Shown: positions 7,668 to 19,702 of the stretch, piece after piece
How positions within the stretch are numbered: position 1 is the stretch's first letter
Layout: each line of letters opens with the position of its first letter
From: Holtermannia corniformis
Lineage: Eukaryota; Basidiomycota; Tremellomycetes; Holtermanniales
Assembly: GCA_001599935.1 (NCBI GenBank)
Contig: BCIJ01000041.1
Coordinates: forward strand, 1 to 47,256
Reading direction: 5' to 3'
DNA: 47,256 nt
Translations under genes and position numbers: made by a program
Notes under the pieces: model-generated
What the model was told of the DNA's origin: nothing
What the model saw: the letters and a program-made list of their open reading frames with translations, nothing else
Databases searched by the model: none

Positions 7668-9479
7668 CTACGAAGGCGACTCACTCTCGGCTTCATCAAT
7701 GCACCGAACATTCGCTCCAAGCTTGTTGATGGTTTCAACATACTCGTCTTCTTCGACGCTGTCAAAAACGATCCCGCCGCCTGAATGGGTCGTGGTCAAT
7801 TTTAGTCAACACAGCGTGTTTGGGTGCGCACCAGCTTGAAGATAGGCGACTCCATCCTTGAACGTCATTGTCCGAATAGCGATGCACGTATCGAGCTCAT
7901 CTTGGTCGAAGTCGAAGCGACCGACCGCGCCGGCGTAGACGCCGCGACGCTCCTTTTCGAGCTCACCGACAAGTTGAATGGCTTTGACTTTGGGAGCGCC
8001 TGAGACGGTTCCAGCAGGGAAGATGGAACGGAAAGCGTCAAATCTGGTTGAATCGGATCAATGCCGCACAGCTCGCTTTCAACGGGGACTCACCTTGATT
8101 TGTCATCACGGAGGTGACCACTGATCTGGCTAGTAAGGTGGATGACGTGGGAGAACTTCTCAACCTTCATCAGATCGTCGACCTTGACAGTCTCCGGCTT
8201 GCAGACCCGATTCACGTCGTTCCGTGCGAGGTCGACCAACATGATGTGCTCCGCACGATCCTTGTCCGAAGCCAACAATGCCGCTCCAAGTTCGGCATCC
8301 TCTAAATTGTCAGCGCCAGGTCCAGTCAATCCGCTACTCACCTTCAGCAGTCTTACCACGCTTGACCGTACCGGCGATTGCGTGGTTGTACACTTTGCGC
8401 TTTTCGACTTTGCACAGCGTCTCGGGGCTGGCTCCGACCAGTTGTACATCCCCACAGTCAAGATAGAACATATACGGACTCGGGTTGAGCATGCGAAGTC
8501 GGCGGTATACGTTGAATGGATGCAAGGCCGTGGGCCGAGCCAGACGCTGTGATGGCACTGCCTGGATAATGTTGCCCTTGACAATGTGTTCTTTGAGCTT
8601 TGTCACAAAGCGTTCATAGCCAGCCTTGCCGACGTTCGAGGTGGCGGTGTTGCCTAATGTGATGGGTGGTTGATGTGGGAGCGGTACTTCTGCAGACTCT
8701 AGCTTAGCACGAACACGGCCGAGCTTGGCAGCAGCTGCGTCGTATAGAGCAGGTAAGGCATCTAGAGGAGCCGACGGTGGCAGGAAGATGTGTGAGACGA
8801 GCTTAACTGTCTGAAAGAGGTGGTCGAAGATGATCAAGGTGTCGGTCACCATGAAGGTCGCTTCCGGCAAGCCGGGAATGGGGTTGGTAGGTGGTTGCTC
8901 GGGTTTCGTGTGCGGCTCAAAGTAGTGAATGGCATCGTAGGCGATGAAACCAACGGCACCACCTTTTGTCTTCAATCAAGTGATCTCCGACTGGCGAGCT
9001 ACTCACCGGTGAACGTGCCGATACTTGCATCACGAATGTATCGATATTTCGCAAGCTCGGACTCGAGAGGCTTGAGTGGATCACCTTCGTGCTCATATCC
9101 TTGTCCGGTTTTGATGACTTTGATGGGATCTATACATTGCTTAGCATTTCGCCTGCAGTCGCGCAATGAGCGAGCTTACCCGCGCCAATGAAACTGAACC
9201 GAGCGACGCCCTCGGCCGCGACAACGCTTTCCAAAAGGAATGAGTAGTCCGAGTCTTTCGCAACCTTCAGGTATGCAGCAACAGGAGTGAGGAGATCTGC
9301 TGGGATCGCAATGTGAACGGGAAGGCAGAGGCCCTGGCTCGTTGATGCCGATGATGACTGTGCTTGGCCAAAGGTATCTTTGATGCTGTCAAGCGATGGC
9401 AATAGCAGCTGAGCAGCCGGCGTCAGCGAGCCAGACCCCTTCCGAGTCTCAAAACTGGGCGTACCGCAGAGTTGGGCAT
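7668..9479 (-). CDS. TRP2: Anthranilate synthase component I
   Basis: Converts chorismate to anthranilate, the first committed step of tryptophan synthesis, together with a glutamine amidotransferase partner. The N-terminal regulatory motif [12 protein letters not shown] (Trp-binding LLES) is followed by [49 protein letters not shown] and [12 protein letters not shown], which are chorismate-binding core motifs. The C-terminus is ESESPS. I infer seven exons: a 15-nt first coding exon (M-P-N-S-A, ATG at 9479) is joined over a 56-nt intron, because no in-frame ATG exists in the next exon. The other introns are about 40-60 nt. It shares a 173-bp divergent promoter with PRMT5. Confidence 0.93.
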
Positions 9480-9652
9480 GTTAGATTAATGTCAGAGGCA
9501 ACCGACTCGAATTTCATACGACTTGCGGCCATCTTCAAGAAGACACGTGAAACCTCTGTCGCGCCTAACATCGCTGATTGCGGGGACGGTAGGCACGCAA
9601 CGCGCACCGCCCAACAAAGTCGACGAAGGGACGGGTTGTCCCAGACCTCAAA

Positions 9653-12354
9653 ATGCCCCGACTACCGGTGGCTCTGCATGTGCCGCTTTCCGATATCCAA
9701 TCAACTCCGAACGGATGGAGACCGCCCCTGTCCGAGCCAACACCTCTGCAAACGCTCACCAACGAAGCGCTTGGACTGGATTACGATGGCGTTGCCATCT
9801 CTCTGACAACGCCGGCATGGCGTTCGAGATGGGAGCGGCTGTGCTTGCGGCCAGTCGATGGTGACTATAGTTCACTTGCAGAGGAACTGGAAGAGGACGA
9901 GCGGCGAGTTTCCACGGAAGAAGAGGCTGAGCGCTGGCGCAATGAGGGCGGTTTCCTCACAGCTGAGCTCGCCGTAACAAGGCTCGGCGAAGCAGAGCGT
10001 ACGATAGCATTCGCAAGCGACTGGCTCGAACTCGATAGCCCCGACGAAGGCATACGCTTCGACTCGGAGTTGGCAAGTCCTGCACGGTTTGGTACAACGG
10101 ACACTGACCGTGCTGCAGGCTCTGCGGGCCGAACTGGCTCAAGCACTACACCTCAATATTCCGGTATTCATCATGCCTGCTCCGAAATCCGCTCATCGAG
10201 CCTATCTCGCATCCTATGCCCGCGCCATCTGCTCCCTTTTGCAACTCGGCGGTCCGTCTGCCTATACTCAGCTCAGCATCCTCATCCCTGTCTCCGACCC
10301 GATGCAACTCATCTCTCAAGGTCCAGCTCCAGGAAGCGCCGAAGAGAAGAAGCACCGCCGTGTCTCGAGTTTGAGTCAACACCAGCAACGGCCGCAGAGC
10401 ATGGCTAGTAGTATCAAGCAAGGTGGCACGTCACAGGGTGATCCCAGCGCCACTTGGGAGATGTGGGACATGGTCCGCAAAATTTGCGGCTACAACCCCC
10501 GTCTCAGCCTCAGTAAATGACAGAACCTGCCCGTGTAACCTGCTTACCCTGTTCTCAGCCTTGGATTTATCCAACCCTCTGCCGCCTTCGGCTGGTGCGC
10601 TTGCGCGCTGGACTGCCGAACCAACTCGCCATGTCCTCCTCCCGGCAGTTCAATTCATCCCAAATGCCAAAGGATACCCGGTACTCAGCAAGGCATGCCA
10701 AGCGTTCCTCAAAGGTATCGCCAAGGTGTGTTTTTGCAGAGGATCCTGGGCACGCACTTATGCGTTTGATAGCACAATCCTACAATTATACTGTCACAAA
10801 CACGAGAAGGTCGACACTCAACCGGCGGGGCGAAAGCTTACCTGCAATACGTACGCTATATTGAATCGAGTGTCAACGCAGCCAACTCTACGAACGAACA
10901 AATCAAAGGCTACGGGGATTGGTTGCAAGCGCCCCTGCAGCCTCTCATGGATGACCTTGGCAGCGCAACCTACGAAGTCTTTGAGCGGGATCCAGTCAAG
11001 TACCGCCAATATGAACAGGCAGTGTATCTTGCACTATGTGACCGCGACGTCAACCATCATTTGTATGTACTACGATTCCGAGCTGATAATGCTGATGCTC
11101 TCTCAGCATCATATACGTTGTTGGTGCGGGCCGAGGTCCACTTGTTGCCGGGTGCATCTCAGCACTGAGCAGGTCTGGCCGCCACGGCAAGATCTACGCA
11201 GTGGAGAAGAACGCCAACGCATTTGTCACGTATGTACTGCGTGTGTAGTAGTCAAGCATTAACGCATTCCGTAGACTGCAAGAAAGGAAAGAACTCGAAT
11301 GGGGTGCGCAGGTGGACCTTATCTTTGGCGACATGCGGAGTGTCACAGTCCCCGCACTCGCCGACATCATGGTGTCGGAGCTACTGGGGTCGTTTGGCGA
11401 CAATGAACTTAGTCCCGAATGTCTCGACGGCGCGATGCGTGTCCTCAAAGGTAGGTTAATATCTCTTTATGACCGCAGCTCATGTTGTGCAGACGACGGC
11501 ATCTCGATCCCTGCGTCCTACACCGCCCACTTGGCGCCCATCTCCAGTTCGAAACTGCACAATGAGGTCACAGCTTCTTCCCGACAGGCGTCAGCTGCGG
11601 AGACCCCCTATGTCGTCATGTTCCAGCAGGTCAACACTCTGAGTGGCGAGCCCAAGTCCGGTAGCTCGGCGGGGCCGAAAGTGCAAGAATGCTGGATGTT
11701 TGAGCACCCGCGGCGCGATCTGGTGCTGGACAGCAATGGTATGTCGTTTATTGCCGCATCGTAGTCGCTCAACCCGCAGCTGTGCCCTTGACCAACTCAC
11801 ACAACACGCGCTCGGCTCTGCTCACCTTCGCCATCCCACATGCTGGCGCACTCACGGGTCTTGCGGGCTACTTTGAGTGTCATCTTTATGGCGACATTGG
11901 CCTCTCGATCCATCCCGAGCGGATGCACCGCATCTCCCCCGACATGCAGTCGTGGTTTCCCCTCTTCTTCCCCATCAAGGATCCGCTCTACTTGCCTTCC
12001 GGTGCCGAACTGGACGTCCACATCTGGCGACTGACAGATCCACGAACGCGCAAAGTGTGGTACGAATGGCACGCTGAGGCGTTCTTGCCCTTACCGGCGG
12101 GATCACTACCCTCAGCTGGCAGCATATCAAGTAGCACAAACGCCGCTATGCGCGTTCCGTCGGGGCCAGGCAACAGCTCGGTACCCGGGCCAGGCCAACC
12201 GAGTCCGATGATGGACGCTCAATACAGTCCAAACACGCTCTTGCAGTTCCAAGGCAACCCTTTGTCTGGCCCGTCCACCGAAGGCGGTCGTCTCAAAATC
12301 GGGCAAACGGCACTGCATAACCCAGGCGGGCGCTCGTCTTGGATCGGCTTGTAA
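9653..12354 (+). CDS. Type II protein arginine methyltransferase (PRMT5/Skb1/Hsl7 family)
   Basis: Symmetric dimethylation of arginine using S-adenosylmethionine. The N-terminal TIM-barrel domain includes FDSELALRAELAQAL and later PTIILSQTREGRHSTG. The Rossmann SAM site is VVGAGRGPLVAG with acidic AVEKNANAF. The double-E substrate loop is SELLGSFGDNELSPECLDG, hallmark of PRMT5. A beta-barrel domain follows (GYFECHLYGDIGLS...HPERM). An unusual Ser/Gly/Pro-rich C-terminal extension ends GGRSSWIGL. One intron (10073-10118, 46 nt) has a GC-AG boundary (GCAAGT...CTGCAG). Without removing it the frame appears shifted. Start at 9653 gives MPRLPVALHVP. It is convergent with the MTU1 gene, 100 bp apart. 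Confidence 0.93.
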
Positions 12355-12454
12355 TGCACACGACTGTATATTAATTGCATCATGGACGCAGCGTTTATAC
12401 ATAGTCCTTACATTGTTTATTAATGGATGGCAATTGCACATTTGCAAGATCTGG

Positions 12455-14099
12455 TTAATCACTCAAGCACTTTGTTTGCTGAATGATGCCACTCCCGAGA
12501 CACCACGCCTCGTCCCACAGGGCGACAACCTGACCGGGGGCAACGGCTCCGACGGGCTCGTCAAAGGTCACCACGAGGTTGTCGCTGATACGCGTTGATT
12601 AACTGGCTGCCCTACGTCTGGCAACTCGTCTACTTACTTGTTGTCGACATGGGCCCGTCCATCCACAGGTGCCATGCGATGTCGGATTTGGACCTTGCAA
12701 CGAAGCCCTGGCGTCGAAAGAGCATCCCTAGGCGGGTGATCGGACCAGATCCAGTGAAAGGCGCGAGCACTAGTGTGCACGGAGGTGCACTGTAGGGCGA
12801 GGTGGTCGCTGTTCAAATGTCGTCAGCTTGTCACGCAGAATAAAGGTGTACACACCTGCCGGGTACGATCATGATATCATTGCCACTTTCGCCGATGCCC
12901 TTTGCAGCTATGTACCACCGGCCATCGAGACCAGCGAGACGCGCTCGCTGCCCGATGGTGTAGTGCCACAGGCCATTATGTGTGCCCAAAGCGTCACCCC
13001 CAGGTGCGATGATTTTCCCCGAACGAACACTGCTCGCTGTGTATTGAGCTTCGTACTGAGTCAGTCATACAAGGGCAAAGCGAAGAGCAGATTCTGACTG
13101 ACAAATAAATTCACCGAAGCGACCCCGCTCGCCAACGAAACAAACGCCCATTGACTCTGGGCGAGATGCCGTAGGTAAACGATAGTGGGCAGCCAGCTCA
13201 CGCACTTCTCGCTTGGACAAGCCGCCAAGTGGAAACACGGACTGCAGACAGTGTAAGGGCATGAGGACCGTAAGCCTAGGAAACGAACCCGCACAAGCTG
13301 CCGCTCTGGCACCGAGGAGAGATAGTACGTTTGGTCTTTCGTCGGGTCGTTTGATCGCATCAATTTTGTCCGACCCTCAGCCCGTACCAGACGAGCATAA
13401 TGTCCTGCCGAAAATCGTCAACGCGTGTCTGGAATAAGTCGAGAAACTCACCTGTAGCTAAGATCTGCGATGCTGACGGAAGCTTGTCCAGCAGAGCCCC
13501 GAACTTGACTTCACTGCGCTCGTCATTGAAGATGTCTCCGAGTCTTACTTCAACTGCGTACCGATTGCAGCTGACGTCTGGATTGGGAGTTGACCCTTGA
13601 TCCCACATCTCGATGGCTGGTTCAAAGACGCGCAGCCAATAGTCGTTGCTGAGATCGACGAGCCGAGCCGGCACGCATCCAACATGCTTGCACACGCGCT
13701 GAACGTCTTCCCAGTCTTTCTCCCATTCACATGCTTCCGGTGTACGTCGCGAGGTCCCCGAGCCCATCGAGTCTTCAGATTGTTCAGGCAACCAATTTCG
13801 CATGAATACTGCCGACAGGTTGAGGTCCTACCGGGTATCATCAGCACGAGACAGCAAGGCTCAGTCACCCAGGCATTTACAAGATCGGCTAGTAGGCGAA
13901 GCGCGACGGAAGAGTCAACGCCTCCCGACATGGCAACCACCACTGCAACGTCAAGGTCATGTCCAGCAGATAGGTCATACGCACCATCATCACCTTTGCG
14001 TAGACCCAGAGTCTCGAGCCTGTGAGCTCTGCGAGTGTTTCCACATCTCGACAGGGCCTTCGCTCGCCGCGTGACACGGATTATGGCCTGGCAGAACAT
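12455..14099 (-). CDS. Mitochondrial tRNA-specific 2-thiouridylase (MnmA/MTU1/SLM3)
   Basis: Adds sulfur to wobble U34 of mitochondrial tRNAs for Lys, Glu and Gln. The ATP pyrophosphatase P-loop is VAMSGGVDSSVALRLLAD. The tRNA/catalytic Cys motif is GSTPNPDVSCNR, and the second catalytic Cys lies in ESMGVCFVGERGRFGEF. The C-terminal barrel includes GTHNGLWHYTIGQR, and the protein ends TKCLSD. At least six short introns are needed; for example LLADL joins DLNLSAVFM across a 54-nt intron. The start at 14099 gives a basic, mitochondrial-type N-terminus (MFCQAIIRVTRRAKALSRCG). Confidence 0.9.
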
Positions 14100-14287
14100 G
14101 CTCTGGTGGACTGATCGGCGGCGGCAAAGTCAAATATACCATCACGTGCTGATTAGACCGAGGCAGATATCGGGAAGCTATAAACCAGACAGGCATATAC
14201 ACGTTCAACGGTCGGCTGTGACCAGTGTCAGCGCCGTACGAGGTTTAGGCTACCGTTCGCGCAGGCACCTTGGGGAGTGCAGCAACC

Positions 14288-16325
14288 CTACTTCTTCTCT
14301 TCAACAACGTCGGCCTTGGCGCCTGACGAGTGCCCCGAACCGATGAAGTTCTCCGTGAAGCGACTGAGAAGACCTTTGGAGGTCGGGCTCTGTGGCACTT
14401 CGGCTTCGGGTTCGATCTGAGCTTCTGTAGGAGGGGGACCGTGTTCGGCCGCAGACGGGGTCTCAGTCTCGCCGAGAACGACAGGATTATGCCCGGCAGG
14501 GGCGTTGACGCCGGTAAGGGAAGAAGGAGCCTCACCAGTTCGGGCGTTCGAGACAGAGTGAGCTGGCGCCTTTTCCTCCTTGCGCGAGAGTTGGCGAGCA
14601 ACACCTGTAGCACCTTGCTGAAATTCGGGTTTTGACTTCTTCTCCAGCTGCGGGATGTCAGCTGTGTGATCATTCATACGAACGACGCAACTTACCACGT
14701 AACCGTTCGGGCCCACTTCGACCGCAGCCCCCTCACCAGAGTAAGCCGGAGCTTCGTCACCAGCAGCAGCGTGCGCCGCGTGGTGGTGGATCGGTTCGTG
14801 GTCCTCGGCTTCCTCCTCAATTGAGGAACCATCACCCTCCGCCTCTTCGTCGTCTTCAAGATCCTCCTCATCCGAGCGGTAGCTACGACCGTTAGCATCT
14901 GCGGTACTGTCACGGCACCGGCTTACCCAGCACTCCTGACAGCTAGTGCGACGATGCCTTCGCGGCCCATTTGCTCGCTGGCAACGAGGTAGCGGGCAAC
15001 GAGCATGCGCAGGTCGTTCCAGACCTCCATCATCTCCTCGTGACTGCGGGCACGGAAAGTGTACGCAACCTCGTTCTTGCCCATGCCGAGCAGACCCTTG
15101 GCTCCGTGGCCCGGTGTCTTGCCGTAGGCCGAAGTACCATCCTTGCGGCCCTCAATGTGGAACTTGTGCGAGGACGACGTGTTGGCGCTCGAAGGGGGAC
15201 CCAAGGTGCATGCAGGCAAGAACAACGACCATACTGGGTGTGTAGCAGTGGTTGGGTCGGAGCTGGCGTACTCGTGGAGGTAGCCAGACGGGGTGAGGAC
15301 GTAGAAGCCCTCCTTGTAGGTCTTTGTGAACCGCTTCTTGCGCTCGAGCATACCAGTGTGCACGGGCACGACCGATGGGTCGTCCTTGCCAGGGTAGTCG
15401 ATTGCTTCGGGGTTACGGAGAGGTGTCTCCGGGTCGAGTAAGTGGTCTGAGCGGGCCGCGAACGCGATCCACTCGCGGTCCGGCATGAGCTGGGCCATGT
15501 TGACGCCGAGATTGCGCCACGTCTCTTGGACCGACGTGGACATGCGGCTCTGCCACTCGTCAAACGTCTGCCACGCAGACTGAATGGAGCGGACAATGCC
15601 CTCCTCAAAGTGAGCAGAGTTTTGCTGCATGATCACGATGGACTTTTGCAGCGCGTTCTCCTCGTTGACCTGCTTCTGCAACTGGCGGTTGACGGCCATG
15701 TTGACGGCGAATGGGTCTTCCTTGGCGGTGACAGCCATCGGCGTGTGGGTGACTGCGCCAATCGCCTTGGCAAGGTCCGAGATAGCCTTGGTAGAGAGCT
15801 CGCGCTCCTTTGCAACCGAGGCGGCAAGCTTGCCAGTGTCGTTCTGCACATTCTTGATATGCGCCTTGATCTCGGTGCGCAGTTTCTGCAAGTGCTGCAC
15901 GATGGAGCTCTCAATCGTGCGGGCCAGGTTGGAGTGAGAGTCGGCGATCAACCGAGTCTTGTCGCGGATCGTGTAGAAGACGTCCTGCATACCCCCTTCG
16001 CCGAGAAACTGGTTGCCAGGACGGAAGGGGACTTGGATGACGGCGCCCAGCTTGGTGAGCTCCTTGGACGTGTTGGCCTCAATGTCGGCAACGCCCTCAA
16101 AGTAGCTGATGAGCATCTTGACAATCTGCTTCCACGCCGTGAAGCGTTCAATGAGGATGTCAGATGGCTTGAGCTCATGAGGGGCGGTGTTCTTCTTGAT
16201 CTAATGATGACCACGTCAGTAGGGCGGAACGACGGATCCGGCGCTCGACCTACGAGCGACTGGTTGCGCGACACGGTCGAGCCGGCGCGCGACGTGGTAC
16301 GCGACAGGGTGTCAAAGTGTGACAT
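14288..16325 (-). CDS. Slm1/Slm2-like BAR and PH domain protein
   Basis: Slm-type proteins bind PI(4,5)P2 at the plasma membrane and act in TORC2 signalling at eisosomes (family knowledge). After a short first exon (MSHFDTLSRTTSRAG), a long exon encodes an F-BAR/BAR-like helical domain (ILIERFTAWKQIVKMLISYF through SIQSAWQTFDEWQSRMS). A PH domain follows (TGMLERKKRFTKTYKEGFYV to EEMMEVWNDLRMLVARYL). The C-terminus is acidic and disordered (SDEEDLEDDEEAEGD; histidine cluster HHHAAHAAAGD) and ends AKADVVEEKK. I infer four exons or so. The long central exon is unusually intron-poor for this window. Confidence 0.88.
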
Positions 16326-17022
16326 GATGAGCGAGGTGTTGATGCCTCTTCTGACGGTGGATGGTGGTGGTGGATGGGGGGTAGACTGGGGGCGGTGAAG
16401 ACGGGAGCAGGGACCCGCAGGTTGACTGACGCCGCCCGCCGACGGTGCGCATGACGTCAAGGTGGCAACTCTGTTCAATGTGGCGCGCTCATTGGTGACT
16501 ACGCATCGGCGTTTGCAATCCGATCACCTGGTTTGTTCTACATACATAATGGATCAACAGGTGTCTACGGAGACTATCAGTAAAGCTGCATACATTGGCG
16601 GATGATCTCGCCGCTGCACGGGACGACCCAGTTGGGTGCGCGGCGTTGTCCGGTCACTTCCGTGCTCACTGAGACCAGAAGTACTATGTAGTACTGCAAA
16701 TGTCTGCACCCCATTCTGCAGTTAAGTAGTAGCCGTGCAGCGACCGGTGAGAGCCGCCAGAGATTGCCTATGTCGTAGCCATGATGGTCACGTCGGGAGC
16801 GCATAGTGCTGGTAGCCACGATAGCCATAACCCAGTGACTACGTTGTGGCCTTGTGCCTGCCTCAGATTGGCCACTACTGCGTCCCGACTACATACTACA
16901 GTATGTACTTGTATGTATCTAGTCAATGTTCTTACAAAGCTGCTTGACTTGTGATGCTTTACAGAAGGTACACGCAGTGCCGGACGGCGGGCCCATATGC
17001 ATGTCCTTGTCTTGGGGCGAAG
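16326..17022. other. Gene-free region upstream of the Slm1-like gene
   Basis: No gene supported. It contains copy A of a dispersed repeat (16511-16670). The rest shows no recognisable element. Confidence 0.5.
16511..16670 (+). repeat. Dispersed repeat, copy A
   Basis: The core (16580-16670, from AAAGCTGCATACATTGGCGG to CTTCCGTGCTCACT) is about 90% identical by eye to 19616-19702. Weaker similarity extends upstream (GTTTGCAATCCGATCACC and CTGGTTTGTTCTA). Both copies end at GTGCTCACT. The class is unknown. It could be an old LTR or a non-autonomous element. Confidence 0.8.
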
Positions 17023-17262
17023 TGTCACGACTCCGGCCGAAGGTAGTCCAGTTCAGAATATGTCCGGATCGAGGTTACTCCAGTAACTCTCGATATTGAC
17101 ACAGGTCCATCTCTATTCTCGCTTGTCGATCCTCGAGGTTCCTCGTAGTGCGGAACCTCGCTTTCTGCTGCACGACCGAGAGTCCCGCCCCTCGGAGGTA
17201 GATCTTCGCCGATCTTGCCTCGCCTTTCCAAGTTCTCGTCTTCCTTAGGCGAGGGTGTCACA
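17023..17262 (+). repeat. Subfamily-B solo LTR (240 bp)
   Basis: It starts TGTCACGACTCCGGCCG and ends GGCGAGGGTGTCACA, matching 7138-7445 and 47162 onward. It is shorter in the middle, lacking the GGGCAGCGGTAGGGAC block. The flanks CGAAG and CGGCG are not a convincing duplication, so the insertion may be old. Confidence 0.85.
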
Positions 17263-17779
17263 CGGCGAGGCCCTCACAGTGGCGATTGAGATGGTGGTAA
17301 ATGACAGACGAGAAGTGATTCATAGACACTATGGACACTGACGACTAGACACCGAACGCGTAACCCCTCTGCGACTCTTAACACCGACGAAGTCCTAACC
17401 CTCACAGTAAAGACGCAGCGTAACCCCCGTGCAAACTTGTAATGTCGAAATGCCGTGATTATGTAAAGTTCTGTATTCATTCGAAAATGCTCATGTCAAT
17501 TACAGAGGCTGTAGAACCATGAAACGCGCTAGCGCGAGAAATCACCGACGGTGCCTGGAGCAGTGGGCCGCGCATACACTAGTAGAGCGTGCAGGAGGCT
17601 TGGCGGCGGGCGCATCACCGTCACTGCCGTCCGCACCCGACGAGCCGCCAGGCGAAGGGGGATGACGTAAGACCGCCTCGTGGGGTGCCACCAATTCGGC
17701 GTCGTGGATGTTGTCGAGTCCACCCTGTTGTGCGGCAGTGTCGTTCCCCTGCCCCGTCCCACTACATACTTCATCCATA
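17263..17779. other. Gene-free region after the LTR
   Basis: No gene or repeat I can support. It probably includes the promoter of the next plus-strand gene. Confidence 0.4.
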
Positions 17780-18948
17780 ATGGCGTCAAGCGAAACGTAT
17801 GTACGCCTTCGACCCTCGCTTTGCAGACTACAGCGTCTCCGAGATCACAATACGTTCGCTGTCCTTGCGTCGTACTTTGGACTGCCGTCCAACAACCGCG
17901 ACCTTACCCACCGCGAGCAATTCACGGTATTGCGTGCAGACGGCTCCATTGACATCTATAAGCGACAGTTCCTCCATGTCAAACTCGACCTACTACTTGA
18001 GGAATGGGCGCGTCGTCACAACTTCTCAGTCCACAGGTTTCGAGAGCCTTCCGCCCACCTGGACCGCTGGCAAGTGGGTTCCGCTTGCTAGCCACCGCCT
18101 GTGTTTCAGAACTGACATTAGTGCAGCGCGGGTGTGCGCCTCAATGCGATTTGTCGGTATTTGAAGGTCTCCACGAGCAATCGGCAGCCCATCAAACCTG
18201 GGAACAACAGGTGTGTCGATCCCGGTTTATGTTGCCGTCTGGCTAATTATTGCAACAGGCGCGCGATGCGTATGGTGCGTTCTCCTGTCGCACCGGAATA
18301 CGCGAGATCATCACATAACTGCTTCCAGAGACATACACAGCTCAGTTAAACCGCCTTGCCGATCTTGAATGCAGCGGAATTCACCCAATCGCCGTCGACA
18401 CCGAGTCCTCAAGCCCTCATTCATCACTGGCCACCACGGTCCCAGTGTCCCTCTTTGATCTGCCGTCAGTGCCCGGTCCAGGCTTCATACCAGAGTACAA
18501 TCATCTGCGGGCGAGATTCGAAGAGAAATACTTCATTAGCGTCTGCACCCACCATGGCGAACGCATCGCTCAACTCAAGGCACTTTGCCGCACTCACCCG
18601 GCGCCCAGCGCCTGGTACCGCGACGACAGCGACCCCCAATCAACATACTCGGAATGCCAGCCGCTTCTAACCTCAACGCCCGACCTCTGCGCTCAATCCG
18701 AATACGGTCGGCCCTCGGGGCTGGAACTTGCCGAGCGTACTGGCCTGCGCTGGCGTATAGCTCGTGGATCAATCAAGGCCAGTGAGATGACTCATTCAGG
18801 TGGGTCCTTGTCAAGCCGTGGATTAAACAACGCCGACTTTGTTCAAAGCCGACCGCAAACGGAGTTCAGACAATGCGCTACGTCTATGATCTATCTCTGT
18901 GTGATCTATCTGTGTTATGTGACCGCGATGAACAACCTCGTCCATTGA
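17780..18948 (+). CDS. Unknown multi-exon gene, tentative model
   Basis: I do not recognise the family. Exon 1 gives MASSETYVRLRPSL..., then THREQFTVLRADGSIDIYKR and LLLEEWARRHNFSVHRF. Good splice signals join the remaining pieces: introns 18074-18126 (53 nt, branch CTGAC), 18211-18258 (48 nt) and 18275-18328 (54 nt, branch CATAAC). Together they give a continuous frame (HEQSAAHQTWEQQ, ARDAYETYTAQLNRLADLE, SLFDLPSVPGPGFIPEYNHL, FEEKYFISVCTHHGERIAQL). The 3' end is ambiguous because all three frames are open near 18600-18780. An apparent in-frame TAA near 18313 disappears with the third intron. Confidence 0.45.
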
Positions 18949-19524
18949 CGACCTTGCCGTGCAGACGTTTGCGCAACCCGCACCACTGCACTGGTGATCT
19001 ACTGGGTGCAGCTACGGCTGATGGCATTCGTCAACTGCGTGGACCACCAGTAGTACCGCGTGCATGACAGTCGTATCATCTGACCCTACATCAGTTTACA
19101 CAGTACAGTGTCTTTCCCTGTGACAGTAACGTGCAGCGCGCAGGAATACAGTTTGGCGCAATTAGGCGTTGTCCGTGCTGCAACGGTGAATCGTGCACAT
19201 CATCGAAAGCAAGCACAGGCATGCTCGGTAGCCATGTCCGAGGGTGTCACAGCCACGCTCTACTACGATGTCTGCGTATCTCGGCCACTGTTTCATAACA
19301 CCAAGCTGGTAGCCTACAGTGCTTCAGCGTGTCAATTAGCCATACAGGCAGCGCGCACGTGTGCATTCTGAGTTTCTGCGCTGGTCAATATGTGGAAGCA
19401 CGGGGGGTGATGATTCTCGCTGTAGCCAGGCCGCATCGCTGACAGTAACACATGACCCAGTAACAGTATGTCCTCGCGTGCTCGTGAAACCCAAGCTACA
19501 CGTTGTGGGGAACAGCGCGCCGGC
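18949..19524. other. Gene-free region
   Basis: No gene supported. Short ORFs overlap without codon-like structure or recognisable motifs. Copy B of the dispersed repeat begins at about 19525. Confidence 0.4.
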
Positions 19525-19702
19525 GTCTGCAACCCCGATCACCGGCCACCCACATCTATCAGCATTCAGCAACCAACGCTGGTTTGTCTAAATGCATATG
19601 CAGACTATTCTAGCGGTAAAGCTACATTGGCGGATGATCTCGCCGCTATACGGGACGACCCAGTTGGGTGCGCAGCATCGCCCGGTCACTTCCGTGCTCA
19701 CT
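19525..19702 (+). repeat. Dispersed repeat, copy B, overlapping the Frag1-like stop
   Basis: Same repeat as 16511-16670, ending at the same GTGCTCACT. It overlaps the 3' end of the neighbouring minus-strand gene and supplies its last 18 codons and stop (19646-19702). Confidence 0.8.

Noticed and set aside
10060..10120. Frameshift in the PRMT5 N-terminal domain
   Set aside because: A GC-AG intron (10073-10118) joins FDSEL to ALRAEL, the expected family sequence.
14946..16398. Long plus-strand ORFs opposite the BAR-PH gene
   Set aside because: They are antisense shadows of a strongly coding minus-strand exon with clear BAR and PH motifs.
18300..18340. Nonsense mutation (TAA) in the 17780-18948 gene
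   Set aside because: A 54-nt GT-AG intron (18275-18328) with a good branch site removes it and keeps the frame.
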